DNA of 14,733 nucleotides, taken from the NCBI GenBank assembly GCA_001791615.1, contig MGEY01000010.1, positions 1,393 to 16,125 of the forward strand. The letters run 5' to 3'. Below the pieces are notes generated by a model. That model saw nothing but the letters and a program-made list of their open reading frames with translations, made no database searches and was not told where the DNA came from. The DNA comes from Candidatus Uhrbacteria bacterium RIFOXYA2_FULL_40_9. GTDB taxonomy: Bacteria; Patescibacteriota; Patescibacteriia; UBA9934; GWF2-40-263. Positions 1 to 5,263 of this stretch are shown here, piece after piece; position 1 is the stretch's first letter; the number at the start of each line of letters is the position of its first letter. Position numbers and translations under genes: made by a program.

Positions 1-1
1 T

Positions 2-181
2 GTCTTTGACCGATTCTATCGTGTAGATAAAAGTCGCTCACGACAAACAGGTGGCAGTGGTCTTGGACTTCCGATTGTTCTCTCTGTCATCAAAGTTCAC
101 AAAGGAACTATTGAGATTCAAAGTGAGCCAAACAAAGGAACGTCTGTGACCGTTTCCTTACCTATCCACAAGGCTTCATAA
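2..181 (+). CDS. Sensor histidine kinase, C-terminal fragment (ATPase domain end)
   Basis: This is the last 59 residues of a two-component sensor kinase that begins before the window. The visible part is the end of the HATPase_c domain. It shows the F-box region (FDRFYRVDKSRS), the G2 box GGSGLGLPIV that closes over ATP, and the terminal strands ending in a GTSVTVSLPI-type motif usual for HisKA-class kinases. The protein would autophosphorylate on a histidine upstream of the window and pass the phosphate to a response regulator, neither of which is visible. It ends in TAA. A secreted helical protein starts 61 bases downstream on the same strand with no terminator between them, so the two may be co-transcribed. 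The family assignment is secure. The sensed signal cannot be read from this fragment. Confidence 0.93.
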   Translation, partial: VFDRFYRVDKSRSRQTGGSGLGLPIVLSVIKVHKGTIEIQSEPNKGTSVTVSLPIHKAS

Positions 182-242
182 TTTCTTCATGACACTTTTT
201 CTATGATGTCTTTGAAAGAAATAATTCATAAACAAATTCATT

Positions 243-752
243 ATGAATAAGAAAACATCCGCTCTTGCTCTCACAACACTGGTTGTAACATTAGGAGTTG
301 GTATAGTCGGCATAAGTACGACATTTGCTGCTTCAAATATGGAAAGAACTCCCTTTGAAAATTTGCAACAAAGCCTTGTTAAACGTTTTGGGCTTAATCC
401 AGATGAAGTCAAAGAAGTCTTTGATCAACATCACGATCTCATAAAACAAGATCACGACCAAAAAATGGAAGAACATTTTCAAACAATGATTGAAGATGGC
501 ACACTCACACAAGAGCAAGTAGACGCACTGAACATTCAAAAAGAAGAAATGAAAGCTTTTCAGGAAGCACTAAAAACCATGACCCCAGAAGAACGTCAAA
601 TAGCCATGGAAGCTCACCGAAAAAAAATGAATGCTTGGGCACAAGAAAATAATCTTCCAGAAATGCTTCTTTTTAAAGGAGATGGAAAAAATCCCCATCA
701 AGGATTTAAGCAACATAGACCTTTTCAAGAAAACCAGACAGATGGGTCATAA
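243..752 (+). CDS. Small secreted helical protein with LTxxQ motif (CpxP/Spy/ZraP-like, DUF2680-like)
   Basis: The 169-residue product starts with a signal peptide: MNKK, a hydrophobic stretch at about 8-24, and likely cleavage near residues 29-30 (TTFA/AS). The mature part is almost all predicted helix and rich in charge, with RFGLNPDEVKEVFDQHHD at 48-65, an LTQEQ motif at 88-92 and MTPEER at 113-118. The LTxxQ motif, the helical build and the His/acid-rich stretch at 61-78 resemble the periplasmic Spy/CpxP/ZraP group, some of which repress a partner kinase or bind metal. I also recall similar secreted proteins from Patescibacteria. Lying directly after a histidine kinase fits an accessory sensor role, which is inference. 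No Shine-Dalgarno sequence is visible before the ATG, and the start sits in a small palindrome (236-248). A TATGAT box at 202-207 could be a -10 element, but I see no good -35. A strong terminator follows. Confidence 0.85.
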   Translation: MNKKTSALALTTLVVTLGVGIVGISTTFAASNMERTPFENLQQSLVKRFGLNPDEVKEVFDQHHDLIKQDHDQKMEEHFQTMIEDGTLTQEQVDALNIQKEEMKAFQEALKTMTPEERQIAMEAHRKKMNAWAQENNLPEMLLFKGDGKNPHQGFKQHRPFQENQTDGS

Positions 753-786
753 CATGAGCTATACGCAGCAGTTTAGCACGGTTCAC

Positions 787-823
787 AAAAACCACCCTGA
801 GCTTGTCGAAGGGTGGTTTTTTA
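787..823 (+). terminator. Intrinsic terminator built on a REP-like palindrome
   Basis: A perfect 12-bp stem (787-798 pairing with 810-821) encloses an 11-base loop and ends in a T run. It closes the kinase/secreted-protein unit. The A run on the left means it could also work on the minus strand. The core CCTGAGCTTGTCGAAGGG is a motif I know as a dispersed repeat in many bacterial genomes, so this terminator may derive from a mobile REP-like sequence. Confidence 0.85.
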
Positions 824-835
824 TAGTGAATTCCC

Positions 836-864
836 TTGACAAAAAAGCAAAAAACAGTCACAGT
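836..864 (+). promoter_or_regulatory. Possible promoter for the 68-residue acidic protein
   Basis: A perfect -35 box TTGACA lies at 836-841. The hexamer 17 bases further on (CACAGT, 859-864) is a poor -10, matching only three of six consensus positions. It lies just after the preceding terminator and would give a leader of about 29 bases carrying the strong ribosome binding site. The call rests mainly on the -35 box and position. Confidence 0.3.
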
Positions 865-886
865 GGACCGTTCTTTTGAACACAAA

Positions 887-895
887 AAGGAGGTG
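887..895 (+). promoter_or_regulatory. Strong ribosome binding site that fixes the start at 900
   Basis: AAGGAGGTG carries a full AGGAGG core (888-893), six bases before the ATG at 900. This excludes the in-frame ATG at 876, which lies upstream of the site. It is the strongest Shine-Dalgarno sequence among the small genes here; the secreted-protein, HD-hydrolase and 1506-residue genes have none that I can see. Confidence 0.85.
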
Positions 896-899
896 TCTC

Positions 900-1106
900 A
901 TGCTGCTGCCGTTTCAGCGTCCACCACCAAAACCAAAACCTGCGGAAGAAGAAAAAGGGGTTGAACTGACGATTGATATTGAGGAAGATGATGATGATTA
1001 TGCAGATGCAGAAACGGAAATTATTGAAAGAGATCAGGAGCGTGGTTCTGAAGAGGATGTATTGCGCGACGAAGTCATCGATACTTCTATTAATGACAAG
1101 CTCTAA
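900..1106 (+). CDS. 68-residue acidic hypothetical protein with proline-rich start
   Basis: I do not recognise this protein. With the start at 900, chosen because of the AGGAGG site six bases upstream, it is 68 residues. The first 16 residues are hydrophobic then proline/lysine-rich (MLLPFQRPPPKPKPAE). The remainder is very acidic, including EEDDDD at about 27-32 and repeated Asp/Glu to near the end (DEVIDTSINDKL). There is no signal peptide, membrane span or cysteine motif. Such composition suggests a disordered cytoplasmic protein that might bind basic partners or cations, but that is a guess. It stands alone between two terminators. Its excellent ribosome binding site, possible TTGACA box and dedicated terminator argue that it is a real expressed gene despite its size. 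Confidence 0.72.
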   Translation: MLLPFQRPPPKPKPAEEEKGVELTIDIEEDDDDYADAETEIIERDQERGSEEDVLRDEVIDTSINDKL

Positions 1107-1143
1107 ATTCTTCAAACATGCTTTCAATCACTCCTTTCTGCAT

Positions 1144-1166
1144 AAGCTCCCAACTGGGAGTTTTTT
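1144..1166 (+). terminator. Intrinsic terminator of the acidic small gene
   Basis: The stem CTCCC (1147-1151) pairs with GGGAG (1156-1160) around an AACT loop, is extended by A/T and G/T pairs, and is followed by six T residues. It lies 38 bases after the stop codon at 1106. The next 135 bases, up to the HD gene, are pyrimidine-rich and hold nothing else I can support. Confidence 0.85.
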
Positions 1167-1301
1167 CTTTTCTTCATCTCTCTATATTCTATTTTTGATT
1201 TTTTTCAAAAGACATTTATCAATGATCATCTTTTTCCAATCTGATCTCCTCTTCTCCCAATAAACCTTTTGTTTGTGCCTTTGTTGAATCGCACTCACTT
1301 T

Positions 1302-1943
1302 TTACTTCCCTTCTCGTTCTAATTTAAACTCTTTCAAAAATGTTTTCAAAAATTTTGTTCTCCGCTTAGCAATCTTCTTTGCTGTCTTAGTATGCATGCG
1401 CCCCTCCACTTTGAGTAATCGAATATAGAAAAGATCCAAAGCAAAGAGCTTAGCCATAGGCTCACGATGTTCACAAAATGGATCATCTGGATGATAAAAA
1501 GGTCTTTTCATTTGCCCAGTAGAAGAATAGGTTCTCATAATGGAAATAGCCCCTGTTGCTTCTAAACCATCAGCATCTTGTAAAATTTTCGATTCAAGCG
1601 AATCTGGAATAATCCCTTTACTAAACGAACATTCTCTAATACAACTCATCACATTTTCTCTTTTCTCTTGAGGATACCCCTCTACTTCTCCTAAGAGTTC
1701 TTTTGCTTTTTGAGCACTTTCTTCTTGTGATTGATCTGAGTTCGGATGATCTTTTGGATAAACCACAAGATCGTGAAATAAAGCTGCCGGAATAATAATA
1801 TCAAGATCACCTCCCTCATTTCTCGTAATACGTTCTGCATTTGAAAGCACTCGCGAAGTATGTTCAAAATCGTGTGAGACATCTGTATTTGGGATGTGCT
1901 CCTTTGCTATCTCGATCAATTGATTTTTGAGTGATGCATTCAT
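1302..1943 (-). CDS. HD-superfamily phosphohydrolase, YedJ-like
   Basis: The 213-residue cytoplasmic protein has the HD metal-binding signature: H28 in the HDFEHT segment, the H57-D58 pair in ALFHDLVVY, and D125 in LQDADGLEA. The ordering, plus HP at 66-67, FS at 107-108, DPF at 154-156 and HR at 159-160, matches my memory of the Escherichia coli YedJ family of uncharacterised HD hydrolases. Members coordinate divalent metal and are expected to split phosphate esters, probably of nucleotides; the substrate is not known. The C-terminus (about 185-213) is lysine/arginine-rich helix. The ATG at 1943 is the most upstream start, and no Shine-Dalgarno sequence is visible in its pyrimidine-rich leader. 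It lies downstream of the TPM gene on the same strand, but a terminator separates them, so it is probably transcribed alone. I see no clear terminator of its own. Confidence 0.9.
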   Translation of the reverse strand: MNASLKNQLIEIAKEHIPNTDVSHDFEHTSRVLSNAERITRNEGGDLDIIIPAALFHDLVVYPKDHPNSDQSQEESAQKAKELLGEVEGYPQEKRENVMSCIRECSFSKGIIPDSLESKILQDADGLEATGAISIMRTYSSTGQMKRPFYHPDDPFCEHREPMAKLFALDLFYIRLLKVEGRMHTKTAKKIAKRRTKFLKTFLKEFKLEREGK

Positions 1944-1993
1944 AAAGAAAAGATAAAAGAAAGTATTTTCGAAAAGAATAGCAGAAAAAAGGT

Positions 1994-2028
1994 AAACAAA
2001 AAAGGTGTGGAGAGAAACTCACACACCT
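1994..2028 (-). terminator. Intrinsic terminator of the TPM gene
   Basis: Read on the minus strand, AGGTGTG (2028-2022) pairs with CACACCT (2009-2003), followed by a run of T (A run at 1998-2003 on the plus strand). It begins ten bases beyond the TPM stop codon and separates that gene from the HD hydrolase. Confidence 0.8.
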
Positions 2029-2037
2029 CACGTTTAA

Positions 2038-4665
2038 TTACCAGCTACCGCCAGAAGAAGACGAACCGCCTCCACCCCAGCTACCGCCAGAAGAAGACGA
2101 ACCGCCTCCACCCCAGCTACTTCCAGAGGAATGATAAGAACGACGTCGACGCTCTTCTTCTTCCTTACGACGCTTACGTTCTTCTGCTTCACGACGTCGA
2201 CATTCCTGTCTGCGTCGCTCTTCTTCTTCCTCACGAATCCGTCGCTGTTCTTCCTCATATGCTCGACGCGCCTCGCGTTCTTCCTGTTGCCACTGATGTC
2301 GCTGTTGATTCAGATACACCTGCAGAGTCGCGTAATCCTGTGCTTCTTCACGACAATAGGAAGGAGGCACATATCCCAGAGAGGACCGGCGACCATACCC
2401 AGAAATCTTCCGCTCCAGACGACGACGCTCTTCTTCCATACCCACGAGCTCACGCTCAAACGTCTGCTTGCTGCGGTCAAGATCATCACACCTATTCATG
2501 ACCGTCTGATAGTCGGACTGTGCCTTGGTAAACAGCACCTGTGCCTCATTGGCCAGCTTCTGTGCACGCAAGAAACGCTTTTCCTCTTCCTCAGTAATAG
2601 CACTTGTCAGTTTTTCTCGACCCTGCATCCAATAAGAACGACCACTACTGATCTGACCATCGCTCACAGAGGAATGCACACAACGCGCGTCCTTTACACG
2701 CGTTTGGGTCGCATCATGCATCTCTTGCGATCTCGCATCCATCTGCTTGGCACTCTTGATCGCAAGTCCAGCATTCTTCACAGCACTTTGGACAATCGCA
2801 TCCTGTTCCTTACACTTGCGATAAAGGGCATCGATTCGATTTGCCTGTGCCTCCACCTCTTCCACCCTCTGACTCGATGCCAAACACCCAGCAAGACGAT
2901 TCCTCTCATGCAATGCTCGATCATAGGTCACGCGCGGGTCATCATCCGGATCCAAAACCATCTCTGGAATTGTTGGAACCGCAGTCAATTGATTGGCAGA
3001 AGCCTTCTTTACGGCACTGACAAGATGATCGAACTTAGCAACGATAACATCCTGCTCTTCCTTCAAAACAGCAATACGCTTGAGATAGGCCAGAGGATCC
3101 GTGCGACGAAGCAAATCAAGCTCGTCCCAGAATCGACGATCAGAAACATCATCTCCACTCAGCGGATGCTCTGCAAGCCAGGACTCTGGAATGTGATGTT
3201 GCTGAGCTTGCGCGAGCAGATCATCCAAAACCGCATGGGAATACAGCTCATGAGATGGTTTGAACGAAGCTTCGGCCGCTTGCTTGAGAGCATTCCACTT
3301 CTCCACCACGATCTTGAACCGACAGGTCAAATCACGTGTAAAAGCAGCAGGCTTCACATGTACAGTCACGGTCTCAGCTGCAAACAGATCATTCTTATTG
3401 GCTTCACCTGTTTCGAAATCAAACTCTTCTTCAAGACGAATCATCGCCTGACGCAAAGGTTCTAGATTCAAGAACCTGCCTTTCACTGCAAGTGCATTGC
3501 AACGATCCAAATGTGCTTCCATAGCACGAACTGCCGCATAAATCGCATCGACTTCAGAAGTTACTTCACTGTAAAGTTCTGCTGTCTTCCCTTCAATTGT
3601 TCCAAGAGAAACCAAACTGTCGCGCTCACCAAAAAAGTTGAAATAATGGACACTTGCATTCTTGACCTGTTCAGACCATTCATCACGACGAGCAAGCCAC
3701 TCGAGACGAAGATCTCGAAGCTGATTCTTACGACGAATAATAAGCCATCCAAAAGCACAGATCAGAGAAAAAACAAACATCCAAAAAACAATCTGACCTG
3801 CCAGCTCTGCCCGAGCTACACTCTGACGTTTCCCCACTTCCTGCTCGAGAATATCAACACTCCCCTTCATGGAAGCAGAGAACTCACGCATAACAACAGG
3901 CTCACCAGCCTTACGTGTGCCACGTGCATCCATCAACAAAGATTCATAGCTAGACACATCTTCAGGGAGATAGTCTTTCTTGTTAAGAAGGTTGGAAAGT
4001 CGATTGATCTGCCCATCAATGTCTGCTTGTGCATTCTGCAAACGTCGGGCTTCCTTGGCTTTGAGTTCAGCTTCTTCACGCGCGATCCGTGCCTTGCGCT
4101 CGGCTTCTTGACGCGCTGCCACCTTAACAGGATCTGTCTGATCGAAAAGATAGTCATCACTTGCATTCATCATCTTGATAATTCCAGACTTTGGATCCTT
4201 AGGAGTTCCCGTCGCAGCCTTCAAAAATAGATTCGTATAGGGCTCATGAGCTTTTCCTTCAAATCCAATTTCATTCTTAAACTTTGCACCCGCCAAAAAA
4301 CGAAACTTGCGAGGATTGAATGTGAGAAGAAAAATCTGTGAAGTGGAAACATCATAGTTCGGATCCTGCATCCAATCTTCTGCCAGACCATCCACGGCTT
4401 GTGCAGCACGATAATCTTCATCTCCACTCCCAGGCAACGTGTCGACAAGAACCACATAAAACGGAAAATGCAACATGCTTGCAGCAACATTCATTTCAGC
4501 AATGCCTCTTGCCCCAATCATCGGTGGATCAAATCCTGCCGGAATTGTATAAACATACTGGCCTTCGACCAATGCAGGTGCGGGCAAAGGCCCCGCATAA
4601 AGGTTTTTCATTGGAACCAACAAGGCTCCAAATAGAATAGTGAAAAGAGCAAGATAACGGGTCAT
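2038..4665 (-). CDS. TPM-domain membrane protein with long cytoplasmic coiled coil and Gly/Ser/Trp tail
   Basis: The 875-residue protein starts with a hydrophobic signal segment (1-22, possible cleavage near LYA/G). An alpha/beta domain at about 35-150 reads as a TPM (TLP18.3/Psb32/MOLO-1) domain, with a typical FYVVLVDTLPGS strand, an IFLLTFNPRKFRFLAGAKF strand pair and downstream helix. A helical, Arg/Glu-rich stretch covers 180-230. One membrane span lies at about 290-311 and is followed by RRK, which puts the rest inside. Residues 315-850 are mostly coiled coil, ending in an Arg/Glu-rich run at 793-842. The tail 846-875 has two exact GGGGSSSSGGSW repeats; Gly/Ser tails ending in SW or SF are usual in TPM proteins. 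A similar layout is found in actinobacterial TPM proteins such as Rv2345, as I recall. The TPM domain in other organisms is linked to photosystem repair or phosphatase activity; the role here is unknown. Strong GGAGG site (4671-4675), own promoter and terminator. Its G+C is visibly higher than that of its neighbours. Confidence 0.85.
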   Translation of the reverse strand: MTRYLALFTILFGALLVPMKNLYAGPLPAPALVEGQYVYTIPAGFDPPMIGARGIAEMNVAASMLHFPFYVVLVDTLPGSGDEDYRAAQAVDGLAEDWMQDPNYDVSTSQIFLLTFNPRKFRFLAGAKFKNEIGFEGKAHEPYTNLFLKAATGTPKDPKSGIIKMMNASDDYLFDQTDPVKVAARQEAERKARIAREEAELKAKEARRLQNAQADIDGQINRLSNLLNKKDYLPEDVSSYESLLMDARGTRKAGEPVVMREFSASMKGSVDILEQEVGKRQSVARAELAGQIVFWMFVFSLICAFGWLIIRRKNQLRDLRLEWLARRDEWSEQVKNASVHYFNFFGERDSLVSLGTIEGKTAELYSEVTSEVDAIYAAVRAMEAHLDRCNALAVKGRFLNLEPLRQAMIRLEEEFDFETGEANKNDLFAAETVTVHVKPAAFTRDLTCRFKIVVEKWNALKQAAEASFKPSHELYSHAVLDDLLAQAQQHHIPESWLAEHPLSGDDVSDRRFWDELDLLRRTDPLAYLKRIAVLKEEQDVIVAKFDHLVSAVKKASANQLTAVPTIPEMVLDPDDDPRVTYDRALHERNRLAGCLASSQRVEEVEAQANRIDALYRKCKEQDAIVQSAVKNAGLAIKSAKQMDARSQEMHDATQTRVKDARCVHSSVSDGQISSGRSYWMQGREKLTSAITEEEEKRFLRAQKLANEAQVLFTKAQSDYQTVMNRCDDLDRSKQTFERELVGMEEERRRLERKISGYGRRSSLGYVPPSYCREEAQDYATLQVYLNQQRHQWQQEEREARRAYEEEQRRIREEEEERRRQECRRREAEERKRRKEEEERRRRSYHSSGSSWGGGGSSSSGGSWGGGGSSSSGGSW
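2041..2126. repeat. 36-bp tandem repeat at the 3' end of the TPM gene
   Basis: Two identical 36-bp units (2041-2076 and 2077-2112) are followed by a partial third that diverges after 11 bases (2113-2126). Each unit encodes the 12 residues GGGGSSSSGGSW. Perfect identity at the base level, including silent positions, suggests a recent duplication or slippage event that lengthened the protein tail in frame. Confidence 0.9.
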
Positions 4666-4703
4666 CGTCTCCTCCGGTTGTTGGGTTTTTCACACGATTC
4701 CCT

Positions 4704-4723
4704 CAAGTTACACCTGCAACTTG
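4704..4723. promoter_or_regulatory. Operator-like palindrome at the predicted start of TPM transcription
   Basis: CAAGTT (4704-4709) and AACTTG (4718-4723) form a 6-bp inverted repeat with an 8-base centre that has two further matching pairs. The minus-strand start predicted from the -10 box at 4731-4736 falls near 4724, so the palindrome begins at about +1. It could bind a dimeric repressor or form a hairpin at the mRNA 5' end. Confidence 0.35.
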
Positions 4724-4730
4724 ATCGCGA

Positions 4731-4759
4731 ACCCTAGCAATTTTCCTCCTTTCTGTCAA
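4731..4759 (-). promoter_or_regulatory. Sigma-70-type promoter of the TPM gene
   Basis: On the minus strand there is a perfect -35 TTGACA (4759-4754), a 17-base spacer, and an extended -10 TGCTAGGGT whose hexamer TAGGGT lies at 4736-4731. The predicted start is near 4724, which leaves a leader of about 59 bases before the ATG at 4665. The hexamer itself is weak, but the TGn extension and exact spacing support it. Confidence 0.6.
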
Positions 4760-4773
4760 CTCTCTTTCTTTAC

Positions 4774-4796
4774 AAAAAAACCTCCTGAAGAGGAGG
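4774..4796 (-). terminator. Intrinsic terminator of the 96-residue gene
   Basis: Read on the minus strand, CCTCCT (4796-4791) pairs with AGGAGG (4786-4781) around a four-base loop, followed by seven T residues (4780-4774). It lies 22 bases past the stop codon at 4819 and just before the TPM promoter, so the two genes are insulated from each other. Confidence 0.88.
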
Positions 4797-4818
4797 AAAA
4801 AGAAAGTGATTTGAAAAA

Positions 4819-5109
4819 TTAGTTTTCTACACCAAGACGAATCAACTCAATATGTCGAATACCTGAAACCATTTCTCTTTGAAACAACCAAAAATTAAAC
4901 CCAGGCCGAATCTTCACGTGAACTCTTCCAGAATGTGGGCGTCCAAAGGGACACGCAAATTGCTGAAGATTCTTTCGATCAAATTCATGGACTTCAAAAG
5001 ATTCAGGTTGATCTAAAATCATCTTTGCGACATTTGTTGTGCCACGACGAGTGAGAAGAAGATCAAAAGCAAGATGATTACCAGGTCGAAAAAGAAAAGG
5101 ATTGAGCAT
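4819..5109 (-). CDS. 96-residue hypothetical protein
   Basis: I do not recognise this protein. It is 96 residues, basic, has one cysteine (C53, in FACPFGRPHSGR) and no signal peptide or clear membrane span. Its pattern of alternating hydrophobic and charged stretches (SGRVHVKIRPGFNFWLF at about 60-76, SGIRHIELIRLG at 82-93) suggests a small beta-rich fold. The case for a real gene rests mainly on context: a near-consensus promoter 53 bases upstream of the ATG (TTGACC, 17 bases, TATAAA) and a clean terminator just after the stop. The ribosome binding site is weak (AGGG five bases upstream, AAAGGA further off). It is divergent from the 540-residue gene, whose longest possible ORF would overlap this start; the start choice at 5264 removes that clash. 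Confidence 0.68.
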   Translation of the reverse strand: MLNPFLFRPGNHLAFDLLLTRRGTTNVAKMILDQPESFEVHEFDRKNLQQFACPFGRPHSGRVHVKIRPGFNFWLFQREMVSGIRHIELIRLGVEN

Positions 5110-5161
5110 GAAGCCCTATTTTCCTTTGTTGGGGTTGAACGAAGAAAAGAACGCAAAACGG

Positions 5162-5190
5162 TTTATATCATGTAAGCAGAACATGGTCAA
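5162..5190 (-). promoter_or_regulatory. Near-consensus promoter of the 96-residue gene
   Basis: On the minus strand TTGACC (5190-5185), a 17-base spacer and TATAAA (5167-5162) match the sigma-70 consensus in five of six bases each. Predicted transcription start is near 5155, about 45 bases ahead of the ATG at 5109. This is the best promoter in the window, and it occupies sequence that would be coding if the divergent gene began at 5102. Confidence 0.75.
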
Positions 5191-5254
5191 GATAGGACAC
5201 GGCTTGACGGTCTCCTTATTGCTTGGCAAGCTAAGAGCAGCTCTTTACCCCATT

Positions 5255-5258
5255 GGAG
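5255..5258 (+). promoter_or_regulatory. Ribosome binding site supporting a start at 5264
   Basis: GGAG lies five bases before an ATG at 5264. The only longer reading begins at a TTG at 5102 or an ATG at 5108, in a region that holds the divergent promoter. A small perfect hairpin (AAGAG/CTCTT, 5233-5245) sits just upstream. I see no convincing plus-strand promoter here. Confidence 0.6.
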
Positions 5259-5263
5259 ACCTC

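Noticed and set aside
236..248. ATTCAT/ATGAAT palindrome over the secreted-protein start codon, as a translation switch
   Set aside because: The stem is only six A/T-rich pairs with a one-base loop and would be unstable. It is noted only as part of the gene description.
631..879. Plus-strand 82-codon frame spanning the terminator
   Set aside because: It overlaps the secreted-protein gene in another frame and runs through a terminator hairpin. It has no ribosome binding site.
876..899. Alternative earlier ATG for the 68-residue protein
   Set aside because: The AAGGAGGTG site lies downstream of that ATG and is correctly spaced only for the ATG at 900.
2131..3465. Plus-strand 444-codon open frame opposite the TPM gene
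   Set aside because: It lies wholly antisense to a well-supported gene, has biased composition from the Arg/Glu-rich codons on the other strand, and has no start signals.
5102..5263. N-terminal extension of the four-module protein from a TTG start
   Set aside because: It overlaps the start and the strong promoter of the divergent 96-residue gene, and a GGAG-preceded ATG lies downstream.
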